Source of the DNA: an uncultured Dechloromonas sp.
GTDB lineage: Bacteria > Pseudomonadota > Gammaproteobacteria > Burkholderiales > Rhodocyclaceae
Length of the DNA stretch: 37,357 nucleotides
NCBI RefSeq assembly: GCF_945957265.1
Contig: NZ_CAMFKO010000038.1
Coordinates: 1 to 37,357 of the forward strand
Reading direction: 5' to 3'
Every line of letters starts with the position of its first letter. The first letter of the stretch is position 1. Both the position numbers and the translations under genes were made by a program. Shown here piece by piece: positions 11,072 to 17,843 of the stretch. Below the pieces are notes generated by a model. That model was not told where the DNA came from. It searched no databases and saw only the letters and a program-made list of their open reading frames with translations.

Positions 11072-11641
11072 ATGACAAAAGAAACAAGCCAACCACGAGG
11101 CACCAGCGCCCACATGCCGGACCTCAACTGGAGCCAGGTCCGGGAAACCGTATTGATGCTCGAATTGGCGGCCGTCCAGATCGAATCGGCGATGAAGGAC
11201 AGCAATGCCTCCGTCGAGGTGCTGACCGACTCGTTCACCAGCATGGCAAGCTACATGCGGAAGATTGCCGATACCGTCCACACGCTACCCGACGACGGCG
11301 AAATCGGTGTCGCCAAGCAAAGCCTGAGCGGCGTCTCCGAGCACGTCTCGGGCATGGTGCACCAGGCCATCATCGCCTTCCAGTTCTACGACAAGCTGGT
11401 CCAGCGCCTGGCCCATGTCGGCCTCAGCCTCGGCGACCTCAGCGACCTGGTCGCCGACCCGCGCCGCCTGTTCAATCCCGGCGAATGGGTTGGCCTGCAA
11501 GACAAGATCAAGACCAAATACACCACCCGCGAGGAAATCGCCATGTTCGATGCGGTCATGCAGGGTGTCCCCGTCCAGGAAGCGGTCGACAAGTTCATGG
11601 CCGACATGAAGGACAAGAGCGACGACATCGAGCTCTTCTAG
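11072..11641 (+). CDS. CheZ-like helical protein
   Basis: This 189-residue protein is nearly all helix, with no signal peptide. ATG 11072 follows a clear AAGGGGG ribosome binding site. Two long helices run about 20-75 and 84-125. The second contains FQFYDKLVQRLAHV, in which Asp107 and Gln111 have the D-x-x-x-Q spacing of the CheZ phosphatase active site (E. coli Asp143, Gln147). CheZ dephosphorylates CheY-type receivers. Overall similarity to CheZ is weak, so this is an inference from one motif and the fold pattern. The next gene encodes an Hpt phosphotransfer protein, which supports a role in a phosphorelay. No CheY or histidine kinase is adjacent. Confidence 0.5.
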   Translation: MTKETSQPRGTSAHMPDLNWSQVRETVLMLELAAVQIESAMKDSNASVEVLTDSFTSMASYMRKIADTVHTLPDDGEIGVAKQSLSGVSEHVSGMVHQAIIAFQFYDKLVQRLAHVGLSLGDLSDLVADPRRLFNPGEWVGLQDKIKTKYTTREEIAMFDAVMQGVPVQEAVDKFMADMKDKSDDIELF

Positions 11642-11704
11642 TCCACGCGCAATCCCGTCAGACGCAGACCCGATCCGCACGACAACCGCAGGAGGCCCAT
11701 CCCC

Positions 11705-12082
11705 ATGACAGAAGCCAGCGACGAATTGCCGGACCTCCCGGGCATCGACAAGGCCGCAGGCCTGCGACGCCTGATGAACAAGCCGAAGCTCTACGAGAAG
11801 GTCCTGCGCGACTTTCACGCCCGCTTCCGCAACGAGACGCAGACGCTGCGCGCCGCCATCGACAGCGGCGACCTGGCCACCGCCGAACGGCTGGCCCACA
11901 GCGCCAAGGGCCTGGCGGGAACGATCGGCGCCGGCGGCCTGCAGGATATCTCGCGGGTTCTGGAACTCGCCCTGCATAATGGCGACCCGCTGCTCGAAGA
12001 CTACTTCACCGGCTTCGCCCAGGAACTCGCCACGGTGCTCGCCGGCATCGCCCAGGGCTTCGGCATCGCTGCCGACAACTGA
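11705..12082 (+). CDS. Hpt-domain phosphotransfer protein
   Basis: This 125-residue protein is a single Hpt four-helix bundle. The phosphorylatable histidine is His65 in ERLAHSAKGLAGTIGA, with the conserved Lys and Gly following. Hpt proteins relay phosphate between a receiver domain and another receiver or a hybrid kinase. The N-terminal DLPGIDKAAGLRRL and the helix ahead of it (YEKVLRDFHARF) are typical of Hpt modules in BarA/ArcB-type kinases, so it may serve a hybrid kinase elsewhere. It lies 63 bp after the CheZ-like gene, with an AGGAGG ribosome binding site at 11691-11696, and converges on a DUF1840 gene. Confidence 0.85.
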   Translation: MTEASDELPDLPGIDKAAGLRRLMNKPKLYEKVLRDFHARFRNETQTLRAAIDSGDLATAERLAHSAKGLAGTIGAGGLQDISRVLELALHNGDPLLEDYFTGFAQELATVLAGIAQGFGIAADN

Positions 12083-12088
12083 CGCCGC

Positions 12089-12418
12089 TCAGAAGGCGGC
12101 GGGCGCCTCCCAGACGATGTTGGCCTTGCGGCCGCCCTTCGCCGTCCGTTCCAGCATGTCGATCAGCGGCCAGGCACGCTGGCCCAGCGCAACGACCGGC
12201 TCCTTTTTCCTGCCGTCGGCATCGACCTCGTCTTCCGCCGGCGGCGCCTCGGCCCGGCTCACCGCCTCGCGCAGCTGTTGCGCGGCGGCCAGCATTTCGT
12301 CGGGCAGGAAAGCCCCCTTGGCCGTCGTTTCCTTGCCGAGAACCTGCAACAGGCTCCTGGCCGCTTCGGCGAACATCAGAATTTCACCGGTTTCGCTGGA
12401 GATAAAGCGAACCAACAT
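12089..12418 (-). CDS. DUF1840-family protein
   Basis: This 109-residue protein matches the betaproteobacterial DUF1840 pattern: N-terminal MLVRFISSETGEILMFAEAA, a middle helix FLPDEMLAAAQQL, an acidic low-complexity linker (about 55-72), and a C-terminal LGQRAWPLIDMLERTAKG. Function is unknown. There is no signal peptide, so it is probably cytoplasmic. It is divergent from the methyltransferase-like gene downstream of its start and convergent with the Hpt gene, 6 bp away. Confidence 0.85.
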   Translation of the reverse strand: MLVRFISSETGEILMFAEAARSLLQVLGKETTAKGAFLPDEMLAAAQQLREAVSRAEAPPAEDEVDADGRKKEPVVALGQRAWPLIDMLERTAKGGRKANIVWEAPAAF

Positions 12419-12500
12419 GATTTTTCCTTTCGATCGGTAACATCCCCGTTGTCATCCAAGCCGGCATTCGGGTAAATTGAAGCGGCGGGAGACAACAAAC

Positions 12501-13151
12501 ATGACGATACATCTTAACGCCAATCCCTGGGACAACGGGACAGATGAACTGGAGCGCTACGCACTGGAAGAATGCGTCAAGCGCCAGCGCATCGATCATC
12601 GCGTCTCCGTCCTCATCGTATCCGACAAGCGCTGCGAGCTGGCGCCCAAGCTGGCCAACCTCGGCGCCCAGGTGCTGGTTGTCGACCGCCCGGCATTCCA
12701 GCAGGAAATCGAAGGCCGTATCCTGGCCTCCGGCCTGCGCGACCAGATTTCCTTCATGGCCTCGGAACTGAACGCGCTACCCGAGGTTTTCCCGGGCCAG
12801 CCCTTCGACATGATCATCGTCCGCCGCGGCCTGTGCGGCCTGCCCTACGACAAGGCCCGGCAGACCGTCCGCCGCCTGCTGCTGCAATTGCGCATCGGCG
12901 GCAAGCTCTACGTGTCGGTGCTCGGCCTGCACTCCGAACTGGGCCAGGACTATGCCGACGGCAATGCACTGATCGAACAGCGCTTCGCGTCGCTGGCCAG
13001 CCCGCTCGCCGACAAGTACGACATACGCCACCCGGTCTGCCTGTACACCGAGCGCAACCTGTTCATGCTGCTGCTCGATGCAGGTGCCAGCGTCCTGCGC
13101 ACGCTGACCACGACCTACGGCAACATCAAGGGCGTCGCCGTCCGCGTCTGA
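12501..13151 (+). CDS. Methyltransferase-like protein of unknown function
   Basis: This 216-residue protein has the alternating beta-alpha pattern of class I S-adenosylmethionine methyltransferases: VSVLIVSDKRC, then GAQVLVVDRPAF (beta 2 with an acidic end), FDMIIVRRGLCGL (beta 4), and LRIGGKLYVSVLG (beta 5). The glycine-rich loop after beta 1 is not canonical, so catalysis or cofactor use is unsure. ATG 12501 is preferred over an upstream ATG at 12477 because a GGCGGGAGA ribosome binding site sits about 10 bases upstream of it. Substrate unknown. Confidence 0.6.
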   Translation: MTIHLNANPWDNGTDELERYALEECVKRQRIDHRVSVLIVSDKRCELAPKLANLGAQVLVVDRPAFQQEIEGRILASGLRDQISFMASELNALPEVFPGQPFDMIIVRRGLCGLPYDKARQTVRRLLLQLRIGGKLYVSVLGLHSELGQDYADGNALIEQRFASLASPLADKYDIRHPVCLYTERNLFMLLLDAGASVLRTLTTTYGNIKGVAVRV

Positions 13152-13233
13152 TGCGTTCCTGAAGGCCTTTCCGGACCGTCATGCGGCAAGCTGGCGGTTC
13201 GGATCGGGATAACAGTCCGACTTGGCTGCAGCT

Positions 13234-13277
13234 TTGTTCGCCGGATTTTATGGCATAGTATGCCAATATAAATCCGG
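13234..13277 (+). promoter_or_regulatory. parDE promoter with palindromic operator
   Basis: A -35 box TTGTTC (13234-13239) and a -10 box TAGTAT (13256-13261) are spaced 16 bases. The -10 box lies inside a palindrome, TGGCAT-AGT-ATGCCA (13251-13265), itself inside a longer imperfect palindrome whose outer arms are CCGGATTT (13241-13248) and AAATCCGG (13270-13277). This is the expected layout for autorepression by a ribbon-helix-helix antitoxin, with or without its toxin. Confidence 0.65.
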
Positions 13278-13292
13278 CTCAGGAGCCTCCTC

Positions 13293-13571
13293 ATGCCAAC
13301 CCGCAATGTTGTTCTTACTGACCACCAGGCTCACTTCGTCGAGCAACTCGTCACCTCCGGGCGTTATCAGAACGCCAGCGAAGTTCTGCGTGAAGGCTTG
13401 AGGCTGGTCGAGCGCCGTGAATCGGAAGACGAAGTGCGTCTTGCTGCCTTGCGCGATGCAGCCAAGGCCGGCATTGCCGATATCGAGGCCGGAAAATTCC
13501 GCAGTTTCGGCACGGCGGAGATGCTCGGCGAGCATCTGGCCGGGCTGAGCTCCGAAGTGACCGAGGCCTAG
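13293..13571 (+). CDS. parD: ParD-type antitoxin
   Basis: This 92-residue protein has an N-terminal ribbon-helix-helix DNA-binding domain (TRNVVLTDHQAHFVEQLVTS, then GRYQNASEVLREGLRLVE) typical of ParD/CopG-type antitoxins. A flexible acidic C-terminal part (about 45-92) should wrap the toxin. It neutralises the ParE toxin encoded next and probably represses its own promoter through the palindrome just upstream. An AGGAG ribosome binding site lies upstream of the ATG. The stop overlaps the toxin start by one base. Confidence 0.9.
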   Translation: MPTRNVVLTDHQAHFVEQLVTSGRYQNASEVLREGLRLVERRESEDEVRLAALRDAAKAGIADIEAGKFRSFGTAEMLGEHLAGLSSEVTEA

Positions 13572-13921
13572 TGGCCAGAGATATTTGGGCTATCCGCCTG
13601 TCGGCTTCCGCAGAGGCCGATTTCCGCCAGATTTTGCGGTGGACGGCAGATCGCTTCGGCTCGGCGCAAGCCAGAACCTATGCTGATACGCTGTCATCGG
13701 CGCTGCAAGCCCTGTGCACTGGCCCATCCCTCATCGGGATCAAGGAGCGGCCGGAAATCGGCAGCAACATCCGGACCCTTCATGTTGCGCGCAACGGGCG
13801 CAAAGGCCGGCATTTCATCATGTTTCGGGTCGCCGATGCCCAGGACGGCAAGGTCATCGACGTTCTGCGACTCCTGCATGACAGCATGGACCTGGAGCGG
13901 CATTTGCTGCCCGAAGGTTAG
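13571..13921 (+). CDS. parE: ParE/RelE-superfamily toxin
   Basis: This 116-residue protein is of the RelE/ParE superfamily: IRLSASAEADFRQILRWTADRFG (helix 1-2 region), then ALCTGPSLIGIKERPEIGSNIRTLHV, and the C-terminal strands ending VIDVLRLLHDSMDLERHL. ParE proteins poison DNA gyrase, while RelE proteins cut mRNA; the partnership with a ParD-type antitoxin favours ParE, but the target is not proven. The GTG start at 13571 shares one base with the antitoxin stop, a normal arrangement for translational coupling of such pairs. Confidence 0.88.
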   Translation: MARDIWAIRLSASAEADFRQILRWTADRFGSAQARTYADTLSSALQALCTGPSLIGIKERPEIGSNIRTLHVARNGRKGRHFIMFRVADAQDGKVIDVLRLLHDSMDLERHLLPEG

Positions 13922-13968
13922 CCACCGGATAAAATGGCCTGCACCGTCCAACAAGGCAGCCAATCATC

Positions 13969-14868
13969 ATGTCGCTACGTATCGGAATCGACCTCGGCGG
14001 CACCAAGATCGAGATCGTCGCCCTCGACGAGCAGGGCACTGAACTGCTGCGCCGACGCGTCGACACGCCGCAAGGCGATTATCTCGGCACGGTCATGGCC
14101 GTCGCCGGGCTGGTGGAAGCCGCCGAGGATGAGCTGGGCCGGCGGGGCAGCGTCGGCATCGGCATACCGGGTGCCGAATCGCTGGCCACGGGCCTGATCA
14201 AGAATGCCAACTCGACCTGCCTGATCGGCAAACCGCTGCGCCGCGACCTGCAGGCCCTGCTCCAGCGCGAGCTGCGGCTGGCCAACGACGCCAACTGCTT
14301 CGCCCTGTCGGAAGCCATCGACGGCAGCGGCCGCGACGCCGAGATCGTGTTCGGCATCATTCTCGGCACCGGGGTCGGCGGCGGCATCGTGATGCGCCAG
14401 CAGGTCCTGGTCGGGGCCAACGCCATCGCCGGCGAGTGGGGACACAATCCCCTGCCCGCCCTGCCGGGCGACGAACATCCGCCCCCCGCCTGCTACTGCG
14501 GGCGCCGGGCTTGCATCGAGGCCTACCTGTCCGGCCCCGGGCTGAGCGCCGACCATGCCCGCCACACCGGCATCCATCTCGATGCGGCGACGATTGCGCG
14601 CGACGCCGAGAAGGGTGACGCAGCCTGCGAGGCGACGCTGCGGCGTTACGAAGAACGCCTCGGCCGGGCCCTGGCCGGAGTGATCAACATACTGGACCCG
14701 CAGGTCGTGGTTTTCGGCGGCGGCCTCTCCAACATGCAGCGGCTTTACCGCAACCTGCCCGAGCGCTGCGCGCCGCACGTTTTTTCCGACACCGTCCGGA
14801 CGCGCTTCCTGCCGCCCACGCACGGCGACTCGTCCGGCGTACGCGGCGCGGCCTGGCTGTGGAGCTGA
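13969..14868 (+). CDS. ROK-family sugar kinase
   Basis: This 299-residue protein has the phosphate-binding loop GIDLGGTKIEIV at the N-terminus, the catalytic Asp in LANDANCFALSEA, the second glycine loop ILGTGVGGGI, and the ROK zinc site GEWGHNP with CYCGRRACIEAYLSGPG. The spacing and the latter motif resemble bacterial fructokinase (Mak) and N-acetylglucosamine kinase (NagK); fructose is the likelier substrate, judged from GEWGHNPLP and CYCGRRACIE, but this is uncertain. It acts in the cytoplasm with ATP. No sugar transporter is next to it. It lies 47 bp after the toxin stop. Confidence 0.85.
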   Translation: MSLRIGIDLGGTKIEIVALDEQGTELLRRRVDTPQGDYLGTVMAVAGLVEAAEDELGRRGSVGIGIPGAESLATGLIKNANSTCLIGKPLRRDLQALLQRELRLANDANCFALSEAIDGSGRDAEIVFGIILGTGVGGGIVMRQQVLVGANAIAGEWGHNPLPALPGDEHPPPACYCGRRACIEAYLSGPGLSADHARHTGIHLDAATIARDAEKGDAACEATLRRYEERLGRALAGVINILDPQVVVFGGGLSNMQRLYRNLPERCAPHVFSDTVRTRFLPPTHGDSSGVRGAAWLWS

Positions 14869-14940
14869 CGGCCCGGGTGCAGCCGCAGCCGGCAAGGGTT
14901 TTCCAGTGCTTACATTTGCCGGTCGGGATGGCAAAATCGC

Positions 14941-15651
14941 ATGATGAAGGCAAATATCTCCCTCTTTGTCGGCGGCATTCGCCCGCTCCCTGAGTCCGGC
15001 CGGCCGACCGGCATGTACAAGCAAGCGGTGGGCGGCCCGATCGAACTCGGGCCTGAAGGCTTCGCCGGCGACCAGCAAGCCGATCGCCGGGTACACGGCG
15101 GTCCCGACAAGGCGGTCCACCTCTATCCCGCGGCGCACTACGCCAAGCTCGCCGCCCGCTTTCCGGAAGTCGCCGGGCAGTTGGTGGTCGGCAGCATCGG
15201 CGAAAACATCTCGACCGGGGATCTCGACGAAAACGATGTCCGGCTCGGCGACATCTGGCAGCTCGGCACGGCCCGCCTGCAGGTCTGCCAGCCGCGCAGC
15301 CCGTGCTGGAAGATCGACGAGCGTTACGCCTGCGACGGCATGGCGCAATTCATTGCCGAACAGCGGCTGACCGGATGGTACTGGCGGGTCGTCACCCCGG
15401 GCGCCGTCGGCCCCGGCGACGCCCTGCTCCTTGAACGGAGCGATCCGGCAGCCTTCACGCTGGCCGACGCCATGCTGCTCTGGCAGGCGCATCGCCCGTC
15501 GCTGGCGGCGATGGAAAAACTGGAGGCGACCCCGGGCATCGCCGACAACTGGCGGCAAAAGATCGCCAACCGGCTCGTCTGGCTGCGCAAGCATGCGGAC
15601 CAGGCGCCGCCCCCCGTCACCGCCTTCCACGCGAAACCGGAGAATCCGTGA
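14941..15651 (+). CDS. MOSC-domain protein (YiiM-like)
   Basis: This 236-residue protein has the N-terminal GMYKQAV and the MOSC core with GDQQADRRVHGGPDKAVHLYP, GENISTGDLDENDVRLGD and the conserved cysteine in CQPRSPCWKID. A C-terminal 3-alpha helical domain follows (about 165-225), as in E. coli YiiM. YiiM-type proteins use the molybdenum cofactor and reduce N-hydroxylated base analogues such as 6-N-hydroxyaminopurine. The start could be ATG 14941 or 14944. The last codon overlaps the GTG start of the MFS gene (GTGA), so the two are coupled. Confidence 0.88.
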   Translation: MMKANISLFVGGIRPLPESGRPTGMYKQAVGGPIELGPEGFAGDQQADRRVHGGPDKAVHLYPAAHYAKLAARFPEVAGQLVVGSIGENISTGDLDENDVRLGDIWQLGTARLQVCQPRSPCWKIDERYACDGMAQFIAEQRLTGWYWRVVTPGAVGPGDALLLERSDPAAFTLADAMLLWQAHRPSLAAMEKLEATPGIADNWRQKIANRLVWLRKHADQAPPPVTAFHAKPENP

Positions 15652-16865
15652 GCAATCCCCCGCATCAGGCCAACTGGCTCAGGCTTTTCCTGCCTTTTGC
15701 CGCCGGTTACTTCCTGTCCTACCTGTTCCGTACGGTCAATGCCGTCATCGGTCCCGTCCTGGCCCGCGAACTCAATCTCGCCGACAACGCCCTCGGCCTG
15801 CTGACCAGCACCTATTTCCTCGCTTTCGGAGCCGCCCAGTTGCCGCTGGGCATGCTGCTCGACCGCTTTGGTCCGCGCCGCGTCGAGTCGGCGCTGCTGC
15901 TGCTCGCCGGCACCGGCGTCGCCGTGTTCGCCATGAGCGACACGCTGGGCGGCCTGGCCGTCGGCCGCGCCCTGATCGGTCTCGGCGTTTCGGCCTGCCT
16001 GATGGCCTCCTTCAAGGCCTTCGCGCTATGGTTCCCGCCCGAGCGCCAGGCTTCGCTGACCGGCTGGGTCATGGCGGCCGGCGGACTGGGTGCGCTGGCC
16101 GCCTCCAAGCCGCTGGAAATCGCCATCGGCTTCACCAGCTGGCGGGTCATCGCCCTCGGGCTGGCGGTGGCAACGGTGATCGTCGCCGCCATCATCTGGC
16201 TGCGCGTGCCGGATGCGCACAGCGACCACGAAGGCGCCGGCTTTGGCGAACAGCTGGCCGGGGTCAAGGCGGTATTCTCGAGTCGCCACTTCTGGCGCTA
16301 CGCGCCGATGGGGCTGATGATGACCGGCGGCTTCATGGCCGTGCAGGGCCTGTGGGCCTCGCGCTGGATGATGGTGTTGGAGAACATGGACCGCGCCGCA
16401 GTGGCCGTGCGCCTGACCTGGATCAGCGGCGCCATGCTGGCCGGCTTTCTGTTCATGGGCTTCTTCGCGACCGGCCTGGTCCGGCGCGGCATCAAGCTGG
16501 AGAAGGTTTACATCGGCGCGATGCTGGCCGCCCTGCTCAGCTTTGCCGCGATCAGCTTCCAGCCGGGCTTTGCCGGCGACCTGCTGTGGCCTATCCTCGG
16601 CATCTGCTTCTCGCTGTCGAACATCGCCTATTCGCTGGTTTCCCAGGCTTTCCCGCCGGCGCTGTCGGGACGCGCCAACACCGCCCTGAACCTGCTGGTC
16701 TTCGCCGGCGCCTTCGGGCTGCAATGGGGCATCGGCGGTTTTGTGGACCTGCTGCAGGCGCAGGGCTGGGCCGGCGAGGCGGCATTCCGCGCCGCCTTCC
16801 TGTCGCTGCTAGGCGGTCAGGCGCTGGCCTTCGTCTGGCTCGTGCTCCCGCACCGCCGGGCTTGA
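15648..16865 (+). CDS. MFS transporter, substrate unknown
   Basis: This 405-residue protein has about 12 hydrophobic segments, beginning RLFLPFAAGYFLSYLFRTVN. The loop 2-3 signature LGMLLDRFGPRRVESALL is present, as in sugar-phosphate/organic-anion type MFS carriers, but no subfamily can be fixed. The start is GTG 15648, coupled to the MOSC gene, and an alternative start is not better supported. The 3' end overlaps the EF-hand gene on the other strand by 57 bp, an unusually long convergent overlap. Confidence 0.8.
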   Translation: MSNPPHQANWLRLFLPFAAGYFLSYLFRTVNAVIGPVLARELNLADNALGLLTSTYFLAFGAAQLPLGMLLDRFGPRRVESALLLLAGTGVAVFAMSDTLGGLAVGRALIGLGVSACLMASFKAFALWFPPERQASLTGWVMAAGGLGALAASKPLEIAIGFTSWRVIALGLAVATVIVAAIIWLRVPDAHSDHEGAGFGEQLAGVKAVFSSRHFWRYAPMGLMMTGGFMAVQGLWASRWMMVLENMDRAAVAVRLTWISGAMLAGFLFMGFFATGLVRRGIKLEKVYIGAMLAALLSFAAISFQPGFAGDLLWPILGICFSLSNIAYSLVSQAFPPALSGRANTALNLLVFAGAFGLQWGIGGFVDLLQAQGWAGEAAFRAAFLSLLGGQALAFVWLVLPHRRA

Positions 16866-17792
16866 AACTGCGAGGTCGACCTGCTGCAGGTGGCCGACCT
16901 CGCCCGACTCCGTCAGATAGACCCCGGCGGCGCGAATCTGGCCGAGTAGCGCGTTGTCGGCGGTTTTCAACGTGAACGGCGCCTCGACCGAACCGGTGTA
17001 GAGCGCCCCGATGCCGCGCTGCGCCAGCGACGACAGGCCGTCGCCCGACCACACGGCCAGTTTCCGGTAGGCGGCATCGTTCTCGTCCAGCCAGCCGTTG
17101 CCGTCGTCGTCGAGTTCGGCCAGGTCGGCAAAGCCGTTGCCGCTGGCGACGCCGAACAATTCGCGACCGTCGTCGGCCTTGCCGTTGCCGTTGCGGTCGA
17201 AGACGAGAAATCCGCAATGCTTGCCCAAGCCCGGAATTTCCTCGGCCTTGCCGTCGGCATCGAGATCGAAACGGATGCGCTCGGTCGACAGTTCGGCGGC
17301 ATTGCCGTCGAAGCTGAGGATCAGGGGGTCCTGCAGGGTCACGCTGCCGCTGGCGACCTGCGTCGACGTACGCTCATAGTCGCGCGCCAGGCGCAGCGAG
17401 AAGTCGAACGCGATCTCCCGGCCATCCCGGGTCCGCACGCAGCCTTCGCCGCAAACGTCGGTACGCTCGCTTTCCTTGACCGTCTCGACGACCCGGTTGG
17501 TCCACGTCATTTCCCGCGAGCGCCCGGCCGGAGCGACTTCGGCCGGCAAGGGCTCGGTGGCGGCAAAGTTTTCCTTGCACTTCTTGCCGTCGAGCGCCGC
17601 CAGGATGGCATCGACCAATGATTGCAGCATTTTCTGCAGGCGCTTGCGGGCCTCGCCTTCGTTGTCCGCCGGGGTAGCTGCCAGCTGCTGGAAAACCTGG
17701 CGGAAGCCCGTCGTGCTCGTCATCTCGATACTGCGACTGGAACTGGCTTCGTGGCTGGCCGCGAGGTGTACCGTCGACTCCGCGATTTTCAT
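16809..17792 (-). CDS. EF-hand-like calcium-binding protein
   Basis: The 327-residue protein starts at ATG 17792 with an AAGGAGCG ribosome binding site. The N-terminal part (about 1-100) is Ser/Thr- and Lys-rich helix without a signal peptide. The C-terminal half has calcium-loop motifs: FDLDADGKAEE, DRNGNGKADDGRELFG and DDDGNGWLDENDAAY, each a D-x-D/N-x-D/N-G pattern. A segment with CGEGC and a strand-rich middle (TRDGREIAFDFSL) lie between. It resembles uncharacterised proteobacterial proteins with EF-hand/VCBS-like repeats that are sometimes secreted by type I systems. The function and export route are unknown. It converges on the MFS gene. Confidence 0.7.
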   Translation of the reverse strand: MKIAESTVHLAASHEASSSRSIEMTSTTGFRQVFQQLAATPADNEGEARKRLQKMLQSLVDAILAALDGKKCKENFAATEPLPAEVAPAGRSREMTWTNRVVETVKESERTDVCGEGCVRTRDGREIAFDFSLRLARDYERTSTQVASGSVTLQDPLILSFDGNAAELSTERIRFDLDADGKAEEIPGLGKHCGFLVFDRNGNGKADDGRELFGVASGNGFADLAELDDDGNGWLDENDAAYRKLAVWSGDGLSSLAQRGIGALYTGSVEAPFTLKTADNALLGQIRAAGVYLTESGEVGHLQQVDLAVSSPAVREHEPDEGQRLTA

Positions 17793-17843
17793 GATGCGCT
17801 CCTTGCGATGGATGGGATGCCATCTCTGCAAGGGTCGTGCCGA

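Noticed and set aside
13975..15630. 551-codon minus-strand open frame across the ROK and MOSC genes
   Set aside because: Antisense of two recognisable genes; no motif of its own.
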